Assembly: GCF_009296265.1 (NCBI RefSeq)
Contig: NZ_WBJS01000002.1
Coordinates: 186,001 to 250,000 of the forward strand
DNA length: 64,000 bases
Source: Thioclava sp. JE_KL1
GTDB taxonomy: Bacteria > Pseudomonadota > Alphaproteobacteria > Rhodobacterales > Rhodobacteraceae
Direction: 5' to 3'
Every line of letters begins with the position of its first letter. Position 1 is the first letter of the stretch. The notes under the pieces were generated by a model. It worked only from the letters and a program-made list of their open reading frames with translations. It ran no database searches and had not been told where the DNA came from. Positions 8,547 through 18,399 of the stretch are shown piece by piece. The position numbers and the translations under genes were made by a program.

Positions 8547-9251
8547 ATGGCAGGCGGCAAGATACGGGCGGTGCTGTTCGATAAGGACGGTACGCTTTTC
8601 GACTTCGACGCGACATGGGGCGCTTGGGCGAAGCTGCAGATCGAGGCGTTGGCGAAGGATGCCGAGCAGGCCGCCAGGCTTGCCGCGGCGATCGGATTCG
8701 ACCTCGAGCGGATAGAATTCGAACCGCACTCGCCGGTGATCGCGGGCACGGTTCGGGAGGCGGCGGAACTGCTGTTGCCGCATCTTCCGGGACGGTCGCT
8801 CGACGATCTGGTGGTCGAACTGGAGCGGGCGGCGCATGACGTGCCTCTGGTGGAGCCGGTGCCGCTTGCAGCGCTTCTGTCCGATCTGCGCGGACGCGGA
8901 TTGCAGCTGGGTATTTGCACGAACGATGCCGAGTCTTCGGCGCGGGCGCATGCCGCGCAGGCGGGCATCACCGATCTTTTCGACCGGATTATCGGCTATG
9001 ACAGCGGGCACGGGGCGAAACCCACGGCGCGCCCGCTTCTGGCCTTCGCGGATTCGCTGGGGCTAGACCCGGCCGAGGTCGTGATGGTCGGCGACAGCCA
9101 GCATGACCTGCACGCGGCGCGCGCGGCGGGGATGATTGCGATCGGCGTGCTGAGCGGACCGGCGGAGCGGGCCGATCTGGCCCCGCTCGCTGATGCGGTG
9201 CTCGATCATATCGGGGGGCTTCCCGACTGGCTCGCGCGGCGCGCGGGCTAG
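8547..9251 (+). CDS. HAD-superfamily phosphatase (Gph-like)
   Basis: Hydrolase of 234 residues of the HAD superfamily, subfamily IA. Motif I is LFDKDGTLFD (nucleophile D12, acid D14), motif II lies near LGICTNDAES, and motif IV is MVGDSQHDLHAARAAGM with GxxxAD-type spacing. Phosphoglycolate phosphatase is the closest named activity, but substrate assignment within HAD proteins is unsafe. A GGGAGG site precedes the ATG by 11 bases. The following gene lies 51 bases downstream on the same strand. Confidence 0.9.
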   Translation: MAGGKIRAVLFDKDGTLFDFDATWGAWAKLQIEALAKDAEQAARLAAAIGFDLERIEFEPHSPVIAGTVREAAELLLPHLPGRSLDDLVVELERAAHDVPLVEPVPLAALLSDLRGRGLQLGICTNDAESSARAHAAQAGITDLFDRIIGYDSGHGAKPTARPLLAFADSLGLDPAEVVMVGDSQHDLHAARAAGMIAIGVLSGPAERADLAPLADAVLDHIGGLPDWLARRAG

Positions 9252-9302
9252 CAAAGGCGCGTCAGACGCGCGGGAGCCTCGCGCAAGACAGGAGAGGGAC
9301 GC

Positions 9303-11036
9303 ATGCAACTACGTTTGCAACATATTCTGCTTGGGCTGTTGGCGGGCATGTTCTTCTGGGCGCTCGATAACCAGTTGCAGCAACGGCTTCCGATTGACGC
9401 GCACGGACAATTCGGCGTGTCGGTTCTGGGCACGGTGTTCTTCGCGACCGCGCTTGCGATGCTGGGCGAGATCGGCTGGCGCAGGGCATTCGGAGCGGCG
9501 GCGCTGATTGCGGTTCCAGTCGCGTTGCTCGGATGGTGGGCATCGCTTGGCTATGCTCCGAGCGAGACGCTGGCGGGATACATGCCTTACGAGCTGCTCG
9601 CGCTTTCGGTTCTGGCGATGCTGCCGATGCCCTTCGCGATGGCCGTGGCGCAGGGCGGAACGCGCGCCTGGAACGACTATCCGGCCCTGTTCCTGCATGC
9701 GTGGAATATCGTGGTGCGCTATGCGGCTGCGTTTATTTTCCTCGGAATGGTCTGGCTCGTGCTGTACCTCTCGGCGCGGTTGCTCGAGAGTGTGGACCTC
9801 GATTTCCTGCGCCAGCTTCTGCGGGAGAAGCTGTTCGCCTTTGCGGTCTCGGGCGGCATTCTCGGGCTGGGACTGGCGGTGGTGACCGAGTTGGAGGAGA
9901 TGATCTCTCCGACCCTGATCCTGCGGCTTCTGAGGCTGTTGCTGCCCCCCGTTCTGCTTGTCGCGGTGATCTTCGTGGCCGGGTTCATTGCGCGCCGGGG
10001 GGAGGTCTCGCTGATCGGGTTCTCGCAGATCGAGACGCTGCTTGCGATGGCCGCGGCGGCGGTAACGCTGATCTCGATCGGCATTGAGCGCGACGATGAA
10101 AGTGCCGTCCGGGCGCGGGTCCTGCGCCTGTCGGCTCAAGGCTTGGCGCTGGTGCTGCCCGTTCTGGTCGGGGCGGCGGCCTGGACTGGATGGCAAAGCG
10201 TCACCGCGCAAGGCTGGACCCCGGGACGCGTGGCGCAGGCGGTGCTGATCGTACTTCTGGCGGGCTATGCGCTGGGATATGCCGGGTCGGTGCTGCTGGG
10301 GCGCGGCTGGATGGCGCGGCTGCGGCGGATCAATATCGCCATGGCGGGAGTCCTGCTTCTTGCCGCTTTGGCATGGCTGACGCCGGTGCTGGATGCGAAC
10401 GGGGTGGCTGCGCGCTCGCAACTGGCGCTGTATCGCGGGGGGCGCATCACGGCGGGCGCTTTGCCGCTTTACGCTTTGAAGAACCACTGGGGGCTTGCCG
10501 GGCAGGCGGCCTTTGCCGAGTTGGAGGCGCAAGCCGGTGATGACCGCGCGCTCGCGACGGCCTTGGCGCGTCTGAGCCCGTCTGCGGATGGGGCGGAAGG
10601 TGCCAGCGCCGCGCGTGCCCAACTGCGCCGGGATCTCGTGCTGCCGCCCGGTGCGAAAGCGCCCGAGGATGCGCTGCTCGATGCGATCCGCGCGCGCGCG
10701 CCCGAGGTTGCGGCGGGGCTTTGCGCCTCCGCCGAGGGGGCAGCGGCGAATTGCGCCTTGATCGAGGCCGATTTCCTGTCGGATGTGCCCGGGGACGAGG
10801 CGATGGTGCTGCTGCATCTGCCCGACCGCGATGCGATATATGTGCTGCGGCAGTCGAACGGCGCGTGGGATTCGATCGGTTGGGGCAGCGTCGTCGATGC
10901 GCAGGGCGAGCCGCGTTTCCGCGTCGATCTGGCCCCTGTTATCGCCGCGATCAAACGTGGTGAGATGCAGCTGGCCCCGAGCGGGATCATGGCGCTTGAG
11001 GCCGGTGGGCTGCGTCTTTTGCCGCTGTCGCGCTGA
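9303..11036 (+). CDS. DUF4153 integral membrane protein
   Basis: Inner-membrane protein of 577 residues with about ten hydrophobic helices in the first 365 residues, followed by a soluble C-terminal region of about 200 residues (from about LALYRGGRITAGALP onward). The layout fits the DUF4153 family, whose function is unknown. The start has a GGAGAGGG ribosome site. No motif suggests transport or enzyme activity. Confidence 0.85.
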   Translation: MQLRLQHILLGLLAGMFFWALDNQLQQRLPIDAHGQFGVSVLGTVFFATALAMLGEIGWRRAFGAAALIAVPVALLGWWASLGYAPSETLAGYMPYELLALSVLAMLPMPFAMAVAQGGTRAWNDYPALFLHAWNIVVRYAAAFIFLGMVWLVLYLSARLLESVDLDFLRQLLREKLFAFAVSGGILGLGLAVVTELEEMISPTLILRLLRLLLPPVLLVAVIFVAGFIARRGEVSLIGFSQIETLLAMAAAAVTLISIGIERDDESAVRARVLRLSAQGLALVLPVLVGAAAWTGWQSVTAQGWTPGRVAQAVLIVLLAGYALGYAGSVLLGRGWMARLRRINIAMAGVLLLAALAWLTPVLDANGVAARSQLALYRGGRITAGALPLYALKNHWGLAGQAAFAELEAQAGDDRALATALARLSPSADGAEGASAARAQLRRDLVLPPGAKAPEDALLDAIRARAPEVAAGLCASAEGAAANCALIEADFLSDVPGDEAMVLLHLPDRDAIYVLRQSNGAWDSIGWGSVVDAQGEPRFRVDLAPVIAAIKRGEMQLAPSGIMALEAGGLRLLPLSR

Positions 11037-11096
11037 GCCGGGCGAATTTGGAGCTTTGTTAACTTCTGACCGCTAGCGTGGCGGTCAGGAGGGCAC

Positions 11097-11708
11097 ATGC
11101 TCGGCTTGATCAACCGCTCTATCGAGACGTTTCTGACCGACACCCACGGGGCGGCGCTCTGTGCGCGCGTGCGGCGGCGCGCGGATTTGCCGGGCGAGAG
11201 CTATGAGCCCCTGCTGCAATATGACGATGCGCAGGCCTTGCGGCTGATCGATGCCGCCTGCGACGAGTTGGGGCGGGCGCGATCCGAGTTTTTGGAAGAC
11301 CTTGGGGCGCATCTGTGCAGCCGCGAAGCGGTGCGCCGCCTGTTGCGTTACGGCGGCTGCGACTATCGCGGTTTTCTGAACTCGCTCAACGAGTTGAATG
11401 ACCGCGCGCGCATGGCGATTCCCGATCTCAAGCTGCCGGACCTGCATCTGGTTGCAACCCAGTCGGGTCAGTTCCGTCTACGCGTTGCCGCGGATCTGCC
11501 GGGCTGGGGGGCGGTGCTGGCGGGGATCCTGCGCGCCATGGCGGATGACTATGGCAGCCTCGCGCTGATCGAGGTGTCGCCGCGTGTCGCCGGGGGCGAT
11601 CTGCGCGACCCCGGCCCGATTGCGGAGACCGTGACGATCCAGCTGCTCGACGCCACCCATGCCGAGGCGCGCCAATTCGCCCTCGCGCGCATGATTGGTG
11701 AGGTGTGA
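11097..11708 (+). CDS. H-NOX-like protein without the heme-ligand histidine
   Basis: Protein of 203 residues with the fold signature of H-NOX (heme-nitric oxide/oxygen) sensors: MLGLINRSIETFL at the start, LLQYDDAQALRLIDAAC, FLEDLGAHL, and LLRYGGCDYRGFLNSLNELNDRAR. In canonical H-NOX the proximal heme ligand is the His in an FLxxLxxLH motif; here that position is Asn101 (SLNELN). The YxSxR heme-propionate motif is also not visible (LRVAADL). It may therefore not bind heme in the normal way. Four cysteines (22, 55, 74, 88) sit in the domain. It is translationally coupled to a GGDEF protein with an H-NOX-associated domain, so it probably still regulates cyclic di-GMP synthesis. GGAGG site before ATG. 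Confidence 0.85.
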   Translation: MLGLINRSIETFLTDTHGAALCARVRRRADLPGESYEPLLQYDDAQALRLIDAACDELGRARSEFLEDLGAHLCSREAVRRLLRYGGCDYRGFLNSLNELNDRARMAIPDLKLPDLHLVATQSGQFRLRVAADLPGWGAVLAGILRAMADDYGSLALIEVSPRVAGGDLRDPGPIAETVTIQLLDATHAEARQFALARMIGEV

Positions 11709-12910
11709 TGAGCGTGCCGGGCGAGAACACTGTCACGCGACTGGCCGCACAGCCTCCCCCTGATCGGGGCGCGCAAGCCTATTGGCTAACGCTGTTGACC
11801 GGGCTTTTGCCGATGTTTCTCTGGCTCGACGAGCAGGCCTGCATCCTCGGGGTCGGGCGCACGTTGCGCAAGGTTCTGGGGGTGCCTGATGCCCAGATCG
11901 TCGGCGCGCCGTTCTCGCGGTTTTTCTCGGTCGCGCGGCGCGGCGGGGCGGTACGGATGTGCCCGAAAGAACTGCGCTCAAGTTGCGGTGCTGTTGATTG
12001 CGATCGCCAGGTCGGGCGCTGCGGGCGCTCCCTCGGGGCCATGACTGCGGAGGAGATGCTGCACGTCACCCTTCGCATGCGCCCACAGGTAAGCCTGCGC
12101 GGTGCGCTGGTGGGCCACGCGGATCAGCCAGTTCAGGGGGGTGCGCCGACGCTGGCGGGGGGCGATATGCTCCTCAATTTCAGCTTCGGCATCCACCTGC
12201 GCGAACTCGTGGCGGAATTCGACCTGACCGAACATGATTTCTCCGCCGCCGATCTTGCGATGGAAATGCTCTATCTTCAGGAAGCGAAATCGCTCGTGCT
12301 GGAGGAGTTGCGGGCTCTGACCGGGCGGCTTGATCAGGCGCGCAAAGCGGCGGAAGATCAGGCGCTGAGCGATCCGCTGACGAAACTCGCCAACCGCCGG
12401 GCCATGGCACAGGCGCTTGCGCGGGCCGTCGACCACGCGACGAACGGGCTGGCGAATTTCGCTTTGCTGCAGATCGACCTCGATCACTTCAAGACGATCA
12501 ATGACACGCAAGGCCATGCGGCGGGGGATTTCGTGTTGCAACTGGTGGCCCGCAACCTGTGTGAAAGCGTGCGCGGAGGTGATCTGGTCGCGCGCATGGG
12601 CGGCGACGAGTTCCTCGTTCTCTTACGTGGCGACCCGAGCCGTGCCGAGATCGGCGCGCTCGCGGCACGCATCATCGAACAGCTTGAAGCGCCGAAATGG
12701 TATCGGGGGCAGGAATGTCTGGTGTCCGGATCGCTCGGCGCTGTGTCGTCGCGCGACTACGAGAGCCTCGAGGTCGCGGCGCTGCAGAATGACGTCGACC
12801 GGGCCACCTATGCCGCCAAGGCCGCAGGGCGCGGATGTCTTCGCTTCGGGTCCGGGCCTGTCGAAAACGTCGAGGATGGGTCGGGCGCGTCACCCTGCTC
12901 CGCGCCTTAG
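11708..12910 (+). CDS. H-NOX-associated diguanylate cyclase (HNOBA-GGDEF)
   Basis: Protein of 400 residues. Residues about 25-190 form a PAS-like H-NOX-associated domain, recognisable by MLLNFSFG and DFSAADLAMEMLYLQEAKS. A coiled-coil linker (about 190-220) leads to a GGDEF domain with active site GGDEF at 298-302 and an RxxD inhibitory site at 289-292 (RGGD). It should synthesise cyclic di-GMP under control of the preceding H-NOX-like partner. A cysteine cluster C85, C93, C98, C105 interrupts the PAS-like region, which I do not recall in typical members. The ATG at 11708 overlaps the previous stop (TGATG); a GTG three bases upstream is the alternative. Confidence 0.88.
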   Translation: MSVPGENTVTRLAAQPPPDRGAQAYWLTLLTGLLPMFLWLDEQACILGVGRTLRKVLGVPDAQIVGAPFSRFFSVARRGGAVRMCPKELRSSCGAVDCDRQVGRCGRSLGAMTAEEMLHVTLRMRPQVSLRGALVGHADQPVQGGAPTLAGGDMLLNFSFGIHLRELVAEFDLTEHDFSAADLAMEMLYLQEAKSLVLEELRALTGRLDQARKAAEDQALSDPLTKLANRRAMAQALARAVDHATNGLANFALLQIDLDHFKTINDTQGHAAGDFVLQLVARNLCESVRGGDLVARMGGDEFLVLLRGDPSRAEIGALAARIIEQLEAPKWYRGQECLVSGSLGAVSSRDYESLEVAALQNDVDRATYAAKAAGRGCLRFGSGPVENVEDGSGASPCSAP

Positions 12911-12960
12911 GCGCACAAACGCTCTTTTCCTGACCGGTCGCCTTCGGGTAAGGGCAGCGC

Positions 12961-13578
12961 ATGAGACAAGGTTTCCCCTATGCCCGCGCCGGACAGCGCA
13001 TCGGTCTTCTGGGCGGGTCGTTCGATCCGGCGCATGAAGGTCACGTCCTGATCACGCGTGAGGCGCTGCGCCGCTTCAATCTTGATCGGGTCTGGTGGAT
13101 CGTGAGCCCCGGCAACCCGCTCAAGGCGCATGGTCCCGCACCGCTCGATCAGCGGATCGCGAGTGCGCGGGCGAGCCTTAGGGGCGATCCGCGCGTCGTG
13201 GTGACCGACCTCGAAGCGCGGCTCGGCACGCGTTACACGGCCGACACGATAACGCGTCTGCGCGCGCTCTATCCCGGCGTGGATTTCGCGTGGCTGATGG
13301 GGGCCGATAACCTCGTGCAATTCGACCGCTGGGATCATTGGCGCACGATCATGGAGAGCGTGCCGGTCGGTGTGCTGGCGCGTCCGGGCTGGCGGATGCC
13401 GGGGCGCTGGGCGCGCGCGGCGCGCATTTATGCGGGGGCCGAATTGCCCGCGGTCGCCTCGCAGCGCCTCCTCGACGGACCGGCGCCGCGCTGGTGCTTC
13501 GTCAACATTCCGATGTCGTCTCTTTCCTCCACGGAAATTCGCGAGAAAGGCGGCTGGCGGGCATCGACACCCGCTTGA
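12961..13578 (+). CDS. nadD: Nicotinate-nucleotide adenylyltransferase
   Basis: Enzyme of 205 residues that adenylylates nicotinate mononucleotide to deamido-NAD in NAD biosynthesis. The nucleotidyltransferase signature [14 protein letters not shown] is near residue 18, and the C-terminal SSTEIRE matches the ISSTxIR motif that binds [14 protein letters not shown] is the typical NadD strand. Length fits the family. The ATG has a GGGTAAGG-like site. The usual neighbour rsfS is not present; a PBP4 gene follows instead. Confidence 0.93.
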   Translation: MRQGFPYARAGQRIGLLGGSFDPAHEGHVLITREALRRFNLDRVWWIVSPGNPLKAHGPAPLDQRIASARASLRGDPRVVVTDLEARLGTRYTADTITRLRALYPGVDFAWLMGADNLVQFDRWDHWRTIMESVPVGVLARPGWRMPGRWARAARIYAGAELPAVASQRLLDGPAPRWCFVNIPMSSLSSTEIREKGGWRASTPA

Positions 13579-13629
13579 AGACAGTGCGGGGCGCGCTACG
13601 CTCGGATTGACGCCGAGGGAGGAATCGCC

Positions 13630-15057
13630 ATGCCGCTATCGATATCGCGCCGCTTCGCACTGCTGGGTGGCGCCGCGCTTTTCGCCACTCCGAAAACGGG
13701 CTTCGGCCAGACGGTCGCGGCAGCCGAATTGGTCCGGATGGCCGGGCTCAGCGGCGATGTGGGCTATGTCGTCGCGGACCTGAAGAGCGGCCAGATCCTC
13801 GAACAGCGCAATGCAGGCCAAGCGATGCCGCCCGCCTCCGCGCTCAAGTCGATCACCTCGCTCTATGCGATGGAGCAACTGGGCGGCGATTTCCGTTTTG
13901 GCACGCAGTTGATCGCGACCGGCCCGATCTCGGGCGGGCGCATTCAGGGCGATCTGATCCTCGCGGGTGGGGGCGATCCGACGCTAACGACCGACGATCT
14001 GAACGCGATGGCGAAGCAGCTGGCGGCGAAGGGAGTGCAGGGCGTCACGGGGCGTTTCCTGACTTGGGCCGGGGCGCTGCCCTACAAGCACGAGATTGCG
14101 AACGATCAGCCGATCTTCGCGGGCTACAACCCGTCGATCTCGGGGCTGATGCTGAATTTCAATCGCGTGCATTTCCAATGGCGCCGCTCCGGTGGGGGCT
14201 GGGCGCTGAGCATGGATGCGCGCGGGCGCGACGTGCAGCCGCAGGCCTATACCGCGAAGGCGTCGATCGCGAAACGCTCCTCGCCCACTTTCACCTATTC
14301 CGATCGCGGCGGGGTCGAGCATTGGACGGTCGCCTCGGCGGCCTTGGGGCGTGGCGGAAGCCGGTGGTTGCCGGTGCGCCATCCGGCGGCCTATGCGGGC
14401 GATGTTTTCCAGACACTGGCCCGCGCACAGGGCACACCGCTGCCCGCGCCGGAAGAGGTGCGCAACCTGCCCGGCGGCACGGTACTGGTGAGTCATGGCA
14501 GCGATCCGCTTGTGCCGGTACTGCGCGCGATGATGAAATATTCGACGAATATCACCGCAGAGGCGGTGGGTATGACGGTCAGCAAGCGGCTGGGCGCGGG
14601 GAACTCCCTGAAGCAGTCGGGACAGACGATGACCCAATGGCTGCAGCAGCGCACGGGCGCGCGCTCGGCCCGGTTCACCGACCATTCCGGGCTGCGGGCC
14701 GATGCCGAGCTTTCGCCGCAGGACATGGTGGCGGCGCTGCGTAATCTTGGTGCGCCGATGGGGCTGCGCAGTTTGATGAAGCCATTCAAGCTGCGCGATG
14801 CGACGGGCAAGAACATGCCGGCCCAGCCATTCCGCGTCGATGCCAAGACCGGGACGCTGAATTTCGTGTCGACTTTGGCGGGCTATATGACCGCGCCTGA
14901 TGGCACCGAACTGGTCTTCGCGATCTTCACCGCCGATCTAAACCGGCGACGTCGTGCGGGCTCGGCGCCGCGCCCGCCGGGGCAGGTCCAATGGGTGCGG
15001 GCGTCGAAAATCCTGCAGAGCCAGCTGTTGGAGCGTTGGGCCGGGATTTACGGCTGA
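13630..15057 (+). CDS. dacB: D-alanyl-D-alanine carboxypeptidase/endopeptidase (PBP4), Tat signal
   Basis: Penicillin-binding protein 4 family (peptidase S13), 475 residues, acting on peptidoglycan stem peptides in the periplasm. Catalytic motifs: SxxK as S70-ALK, SxN as S-T-N near residue 305, and KTG near 406 (DAKTGTLN). The signal peptide begins with SRRFALLGGAAL, a twin-arginine type motif, suggesting Tat export of a folded protein rather than Sec export; this is read from sequence only. GGGAGGA ribosome site. It converges on the TerB-like gene with no clear terminator. Confidence 0.92.
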   Translation: MPLSISRRFALLGGAALFATPKTGFGQTVAAAELVRMAGLSGDVGYVVADLKSGQILEQRNAGQAMPPASALKSITSLYAMEQLGGDFRFGTQLIATGPISGGRIQGDLILAGGGDPTLTTDDLNAMAKQLAAKGVQGVTGRFLTWAGALPYKHEIANDQPIFAGYNPSISGLMLNFNRVHFQWRRSGGGWALSMDARGRDVQPQAYTAKASIAKRSSPTFTYSDRGGVEHWTVASAALGRGGSRWLPVRHPAAYAGDVFQTLARAQGTPLPAPEEVRNLPGGTVLVSHGSDPLVPVLRAMMKYSTNITAEAVGMTVSKRLGAGNSLKQSGQTMTQWLQQRTGARSARFTDHSGLRADAELSPQDMVAALRNLGAPMGLRSLMKPFKLRDATGKNMPAQPFRVDAKTGTLNFVSTLAGYMTAPDGTELVFAIFTADLNRRRRAGSAPRPPGQVQWVRASKILQSQLLERWAGIYG

Positions 15058-15120
15058 GGGGCGCTCCGCCTGGACGGCGGGGCGGTCGTCAGGTTTTCTC
15101 GCCGGGACTCTATTGTCCGA

Positions 15121-15543
15121 TCAGAGCGTGACGTGGCGCACTTTTGCACCCCATTCGATGGCGACGGCGTGCAGCCGGTCGATCGCCAACTCACCGCGAA
15201 TTTCTTCTAGAAGCCGTAGTTCGGTTTGACGGATCGTGCCATCTGCGGCGGCCACATCGCAGGCCAGCGCATACGCGGTTTCGAAAATATGTTCGGGCAG
15301 CGCGTCGCGGATCAGGCCGAACAGCGCCTCGAGCCCGTCTTCCTCTTCGAACAGCGTGAAGACCGAGCGGGATACCCGCGAGACGCGGTCGAAATCGTAG
15401 CCCGCGAAGATCGGCATGTGGTTCACTATCCGCTCGATTGCGACGAGTTCGGAGGTCGGCACGTCCTCATCGGCGGCGGAAATCGCGACCATCACGGCGA
15501 CGAGCGCGTCTTGGGGCGAAAGCGAGGCGAGAACGTCGGGCAC
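15121..15543 (-). CDS. TerB-like tellurite resistance family protein
   Basis: Helical cytosolic protein of 140 residues related to TerB. The two-fold pattern VAVMVAISAADEDVPTSEL and ACDVAAADGTIRQTELRLLEEI carries the acidic metal-binding residues typical of TerB folds. No other ter genes are near, so a true tellurite role is unlikely; the function is unknown. Translation starts at GTG, seven bases after an AAGGAG site. It diverges from lysK. Confidence 0.85.
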   Translation of the reverse strand: MPDVLASLSPQDALVAVMVAISAADEDVPTSELVAIERIVNHMPIFAGYDFDRVSRVSRSVFTLFEEEDGLEALFGLIRDALPEHIFETAYALACDVAAADGTIRQTELRLLEEIRGELAIDRLHAVAIEWGAKVRHVTL

Positions 15544-15648
15544 GTGGGAGCTCCTTGATAGTGTTTAAGTGCTAATTATTGACTGTCCCCCTCCGCTTCA
15601 ATAGGTCAGGCGCGACTGGGCGCACGGGGCGCCTTCATGAGGTATGCA

Positions 15649-17295
15649 ATGACGAGCTTGCGTGACGCTGCGATGAAATCCAAGGCCTGGCCCTTCGAGG
15701 AAGCCCGCCGGGTGCTCAAGCGTTACGAGAAACGGGACCCGGAAAAGGGTTACGTTCTGTTCGAGACGGGCTATGGGCCGTCGGGTCTGCCGCATATCGG
15801 CACGTTTGGCGAAGTTGCGCGCACCACGATGATCCGTCGCGCTTTCGAGCTGATCTCGGACATCCCGACGAAGCTTCTGTGCTTCTCGGACGATATGGAC
15901 GGGATGCGGAAGGTGCCGAGCAACGTGCCCAATCAGGACATGCTGCGCCAGCATGAGCAAAAGCCGCTGACCTCGGTTCCTGATCCCTTCGGAGAGTTCG
16001 ACAGCTTCGGCAACCACAACAACGCGATGCTGCGCCGCTTCCTCGACACGTTCGGGTTCGAGTATGAATTCGCGAGCGCGACCGATTACTACAAGTCGGG
16101 TCGGTTCGACGAGATGCTGATCAAATCGGCTTACGAATACGATCAGATCATGGAAATCATGCTGAAGTCGCTGCGCGAGGAGCGTCAGCAGACCTATTCG
16201 TGCTTCCTGCCGATCCATCCCGAGACGGGCCGCGTGCTCTACGTTCCGATGAAGGAGGTCAATGCGCGCGACGGCACCGTGACCTTCGACGACGAGGACG
16301 GGCGCGAATGGACGCTGCCGGTCACCGGCGGCAATGTGAAGCTGCAGTGGAAACCCGATTTCGGGATGCGTTGGGCCGCGCTTGGCGTCGATTTCGAGAT
16401 GTATGGCAAGGACCACTCGACCAACACGCCGATCTATGACGGCATCTGCCGCGTGCTGGGTGGGCGTGCGCCGGAGCACTTCACCTACGAGCTGTTCCTC
16501 GATGCGAATGGTGAGAAGATCTCGAAGTCGAAGGGCAATGGCCTGTCGATCGACGAGTGGCTGACCTATGCGGCGACGGAGTCCTTGAGCTACTTCATGT
16601 ATCTCAAGCCGAAGACCGCGAAGCGGATGCATTTCGACGTGATCCCGAAGGCGGTGGACGAATATCACCAGCAGCTGCGCGCCTATCCCGATCAGCCGAT
16701 CGAGCAGCAGGTGAACAACCCGGTCTGGCACATCCACGGCGGCAATCCGCCTGAGAGCCGGATGGTGGTGCCTTTCGCGATGCTGCTCAATCTCGCGAGC
16801 GTCGCGGGCGCGACCGAGAAGGAAGGGCTGTGGGGCTTCATCAAGCGCTACGCGCCCGAGGCGAGCCCGGAAGGCAATCCCGATCTCGATCAGGCGGCAG
16901 GCTTCGCGCTTAAGTATTTCGAGGATTTCGTGAAGCCCATGCTGGTCTTCCGTGCGCCCGACGCCTCCGAACGTGCCGCGCTGGAAGATCTTGCCAAGGC
17001 GCTGAAATCGGAAGAGGCGGCGCTCGATCAGATCGCGCGCAAGAACGCGGCGGCAGGCAACGAAGAGCCGCTGCCGGAGGCCGATTTCCACAGCGACGAG
17101 TTCCTGCAATCGGTCGTTTTCGCGGTGGGCAAGAACCACGAATTCGCGAACCTGCGCGATTGGTTCAAGGCGCTTTACGAGGTGCTGCTGGGCCAGAGCC
17201 AAGGGCCGCGTTTCGGCGGGTTCATCGCGCTTTACGGTGTCGATGAAACGGTCGCCCTGATCGAGCGGGCGCTGGCGGGCGAACTGGTCGACTAA
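15649..17295 (+). CDS. lysK: Lysyl-tRNA synthetase, class I
   Basis: Class I LysRS of 548 residues, which charges tRNA-Lys. The HIGH-type motif is PHIG (about 49-51 in [12 protein letters not shown]) and the KMSKS-type motif is KISKSKG near residue 290. Class I LysRS occurs in archaea and many alphaproteobacteria in place of the common class II enzyme. Three in-frame ATGs are available; ATG 15649 has a GAGG site six bases upstream and is preferred to 15637. A TTGACT at 15579-15584 may be the -35 of its promoter. Its stop overlaps the CHAD gene's stop by three bases, convergently. Confidence 0.94.
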   Translation: MTSLRDAAMKSKAWPFEEARRVLKRYEKRDPEKGYVLFETGYGPSGLPHIGTFGEVARTTMIRRAFELISDIPTKLLCFSDDMDGMRKVPSNVPNQDMLRQHEQKPLTSVPDPFGEFDSFGNHNNAMLRRFLDTFGFEYEFASATDYYKSGRFDEMLIKSAYEYDQIMEIMLKSLREERQQTYSCFLPIHPETGRVLYVPMKEVNARDGTVTFDDEDGREWTLPVTGGNVKLQWKPDFGMRWAALGVDFEMYGKDHSTNTPIYDGICRVLGGRAPEHFTYELFLDANGEKISKSKGNGLSIDEWLTYAATESLSYFMYLKPKTAKRMHFDVIPKAVDEYHQQLRAYPDQPIEQQVNNPVWHIHGGNPPESRMVVPFAMLLNLASVAGATEKEGLWGFIKRYAPEASPEGNPDLDQAAGFALKYFEDFVKPMLVFRAPDASERAALEDLAKALKSEEAALDQIARKNAAAGNEEPLPEADFHSDEFLQSVVFAVGKNHEFANLRDWFKALYEVLLGQSQGPRFGGFIALYGVDETVALIERALAGELVD

Positions 17296-18146
17296 GCTTT
17301 CCAGAGTTCGAACCAGGCCCCCCAGCGGTCGCAGAGCGGCTCGGGGGGCTCGGCGAATATCCTGGCGCCGAGGTTGAAGGCTTCTGCCTCCAGTCGGGCG
17401 GATTCGGTGCGGATCAATGCAAGCAAGGCCTTGGCCTTTTCGGGGTCGAGATGCTCGGGCACTTTCGTCTCGAGCACATGCAGATCGTGATGGTCGCCGA
17501 TCAACTCCCCCAAAGTGTCGAGCGCGTCCTCGCGCGGGTGCAGCATCTCGGGCCAAATCGGGGCGAGCAGGCGGGTGTGATACCAGTGCTGCTTCACCCG
17601 CGTCCGCCAATGGTGCAGGTCCAAGCCAGCCCTTGATTTCTGAGCGGTTTTCAGACGCTTGCGGCAATCTTTCAGCGTCTCGTGCAATCCGGCCTCATAG
17701 GCGGGCCAGCCCTTTTCGGTGACCTCCCAATCCTTCGCGCGTTTGCGGATTTCCGTGACGCGTTTCGCGAATGTCGAGATGTCGCCTTCCTTCGGGGGCT
17801 GGGTCGCGGGCAGCGCGTCAAGCATTGCACGGGCGGCAGACGCACCGTTGAGATCAGGCCCTTCGCGCCCGAGCCGGATAAGCGAGGCGCGCATCACCTC
17901 GTCGTCGCGCAGGCCGGAAATGCCCCGGGCGGCTTCGGCCAAAGCATCGTTCTCTTTGTGAAAATCGGAGAAATGCGGCGCGAATAAGCGGGTCAGGCCG
18001 CGGGTCTTCTTGATCGCTTTGCGAAGGGCGTGAACCGAAGGGTCGGATTTTCCGGCCAGTTTGACGGCCGTTCCGAGCTCGCTACGCGCGATGCGGCGCA
18101 GGGCTTTCGTCGGGGTCTTGTCGTCGGGGGATATGGCGTAAACCAT
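17292..18146 (-). CDS. CHAD domain protein
   Basis: Protein of about 284 residues consisting almost wholly of a CHAD domain, an all-helical fold rich in conserved His, Lys and Arg ([47 protein letters not shown]). CHAD domains bind polyphosphate and localise proteins to polyphosphate granules; that role is inferred. No CYTH domain is fused. The ATG at 18146 has a GAGGAG site; an upstream in-frame ATG at 18170 is less likely. Confidence 0.88.
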   Translation of the reverse strand: MVYAISPDDKTPTKALRRIARSELGTAVKLAGKSDPSVHALRKAIKKTRGLTRLFAPHFSDFHKENDALAEAARGISGLRDDEVMRASLIRLGREGPDLNGASAARAMLDALPATQPPKEGDISTFAKRVTEIRKRAKDWEVTEKGWPAYEAGLHETLKDCRKRLKTAQKSRAGLDLHHWRTRVKQHWYHTRLLAPIWPEMLHPREDALDTLGELIGDHHDLHVLETKVPEHLDPEKAKALLALIRTESARLEAEAFNLGARIFAEPPEPLCDRWGAWFELWKA

Positions 18147-18399
18147 CTGCGGCTCCTCTTGGCTGCACACCCGATGTGGCGCGAGGATATGTCAGGCGCA
18201 TGACGCTGTCACCTGCGAAGCGGGAGGCGCGCCGCGAGCGCAGGCCGTGACCGGAGGCTGCGAACGGCCCTCTCAGGTCTTCTTTAACCTTTCCTTCTAG
18301 CTCTGTTCGGGCCGAAGCGCGGACGATTTCGGTCGGTCCCGGCGCGCAATTGGCACCGCAAGGGGCGCGCGGGTGGGAACATGGACAAGAGGATTGCAG

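Noticed and set aside
15121-15543. A tellurite resistance operon
   Set aside because: Only a single TerB-like gene is present, without terA, terC, terD or terZ.
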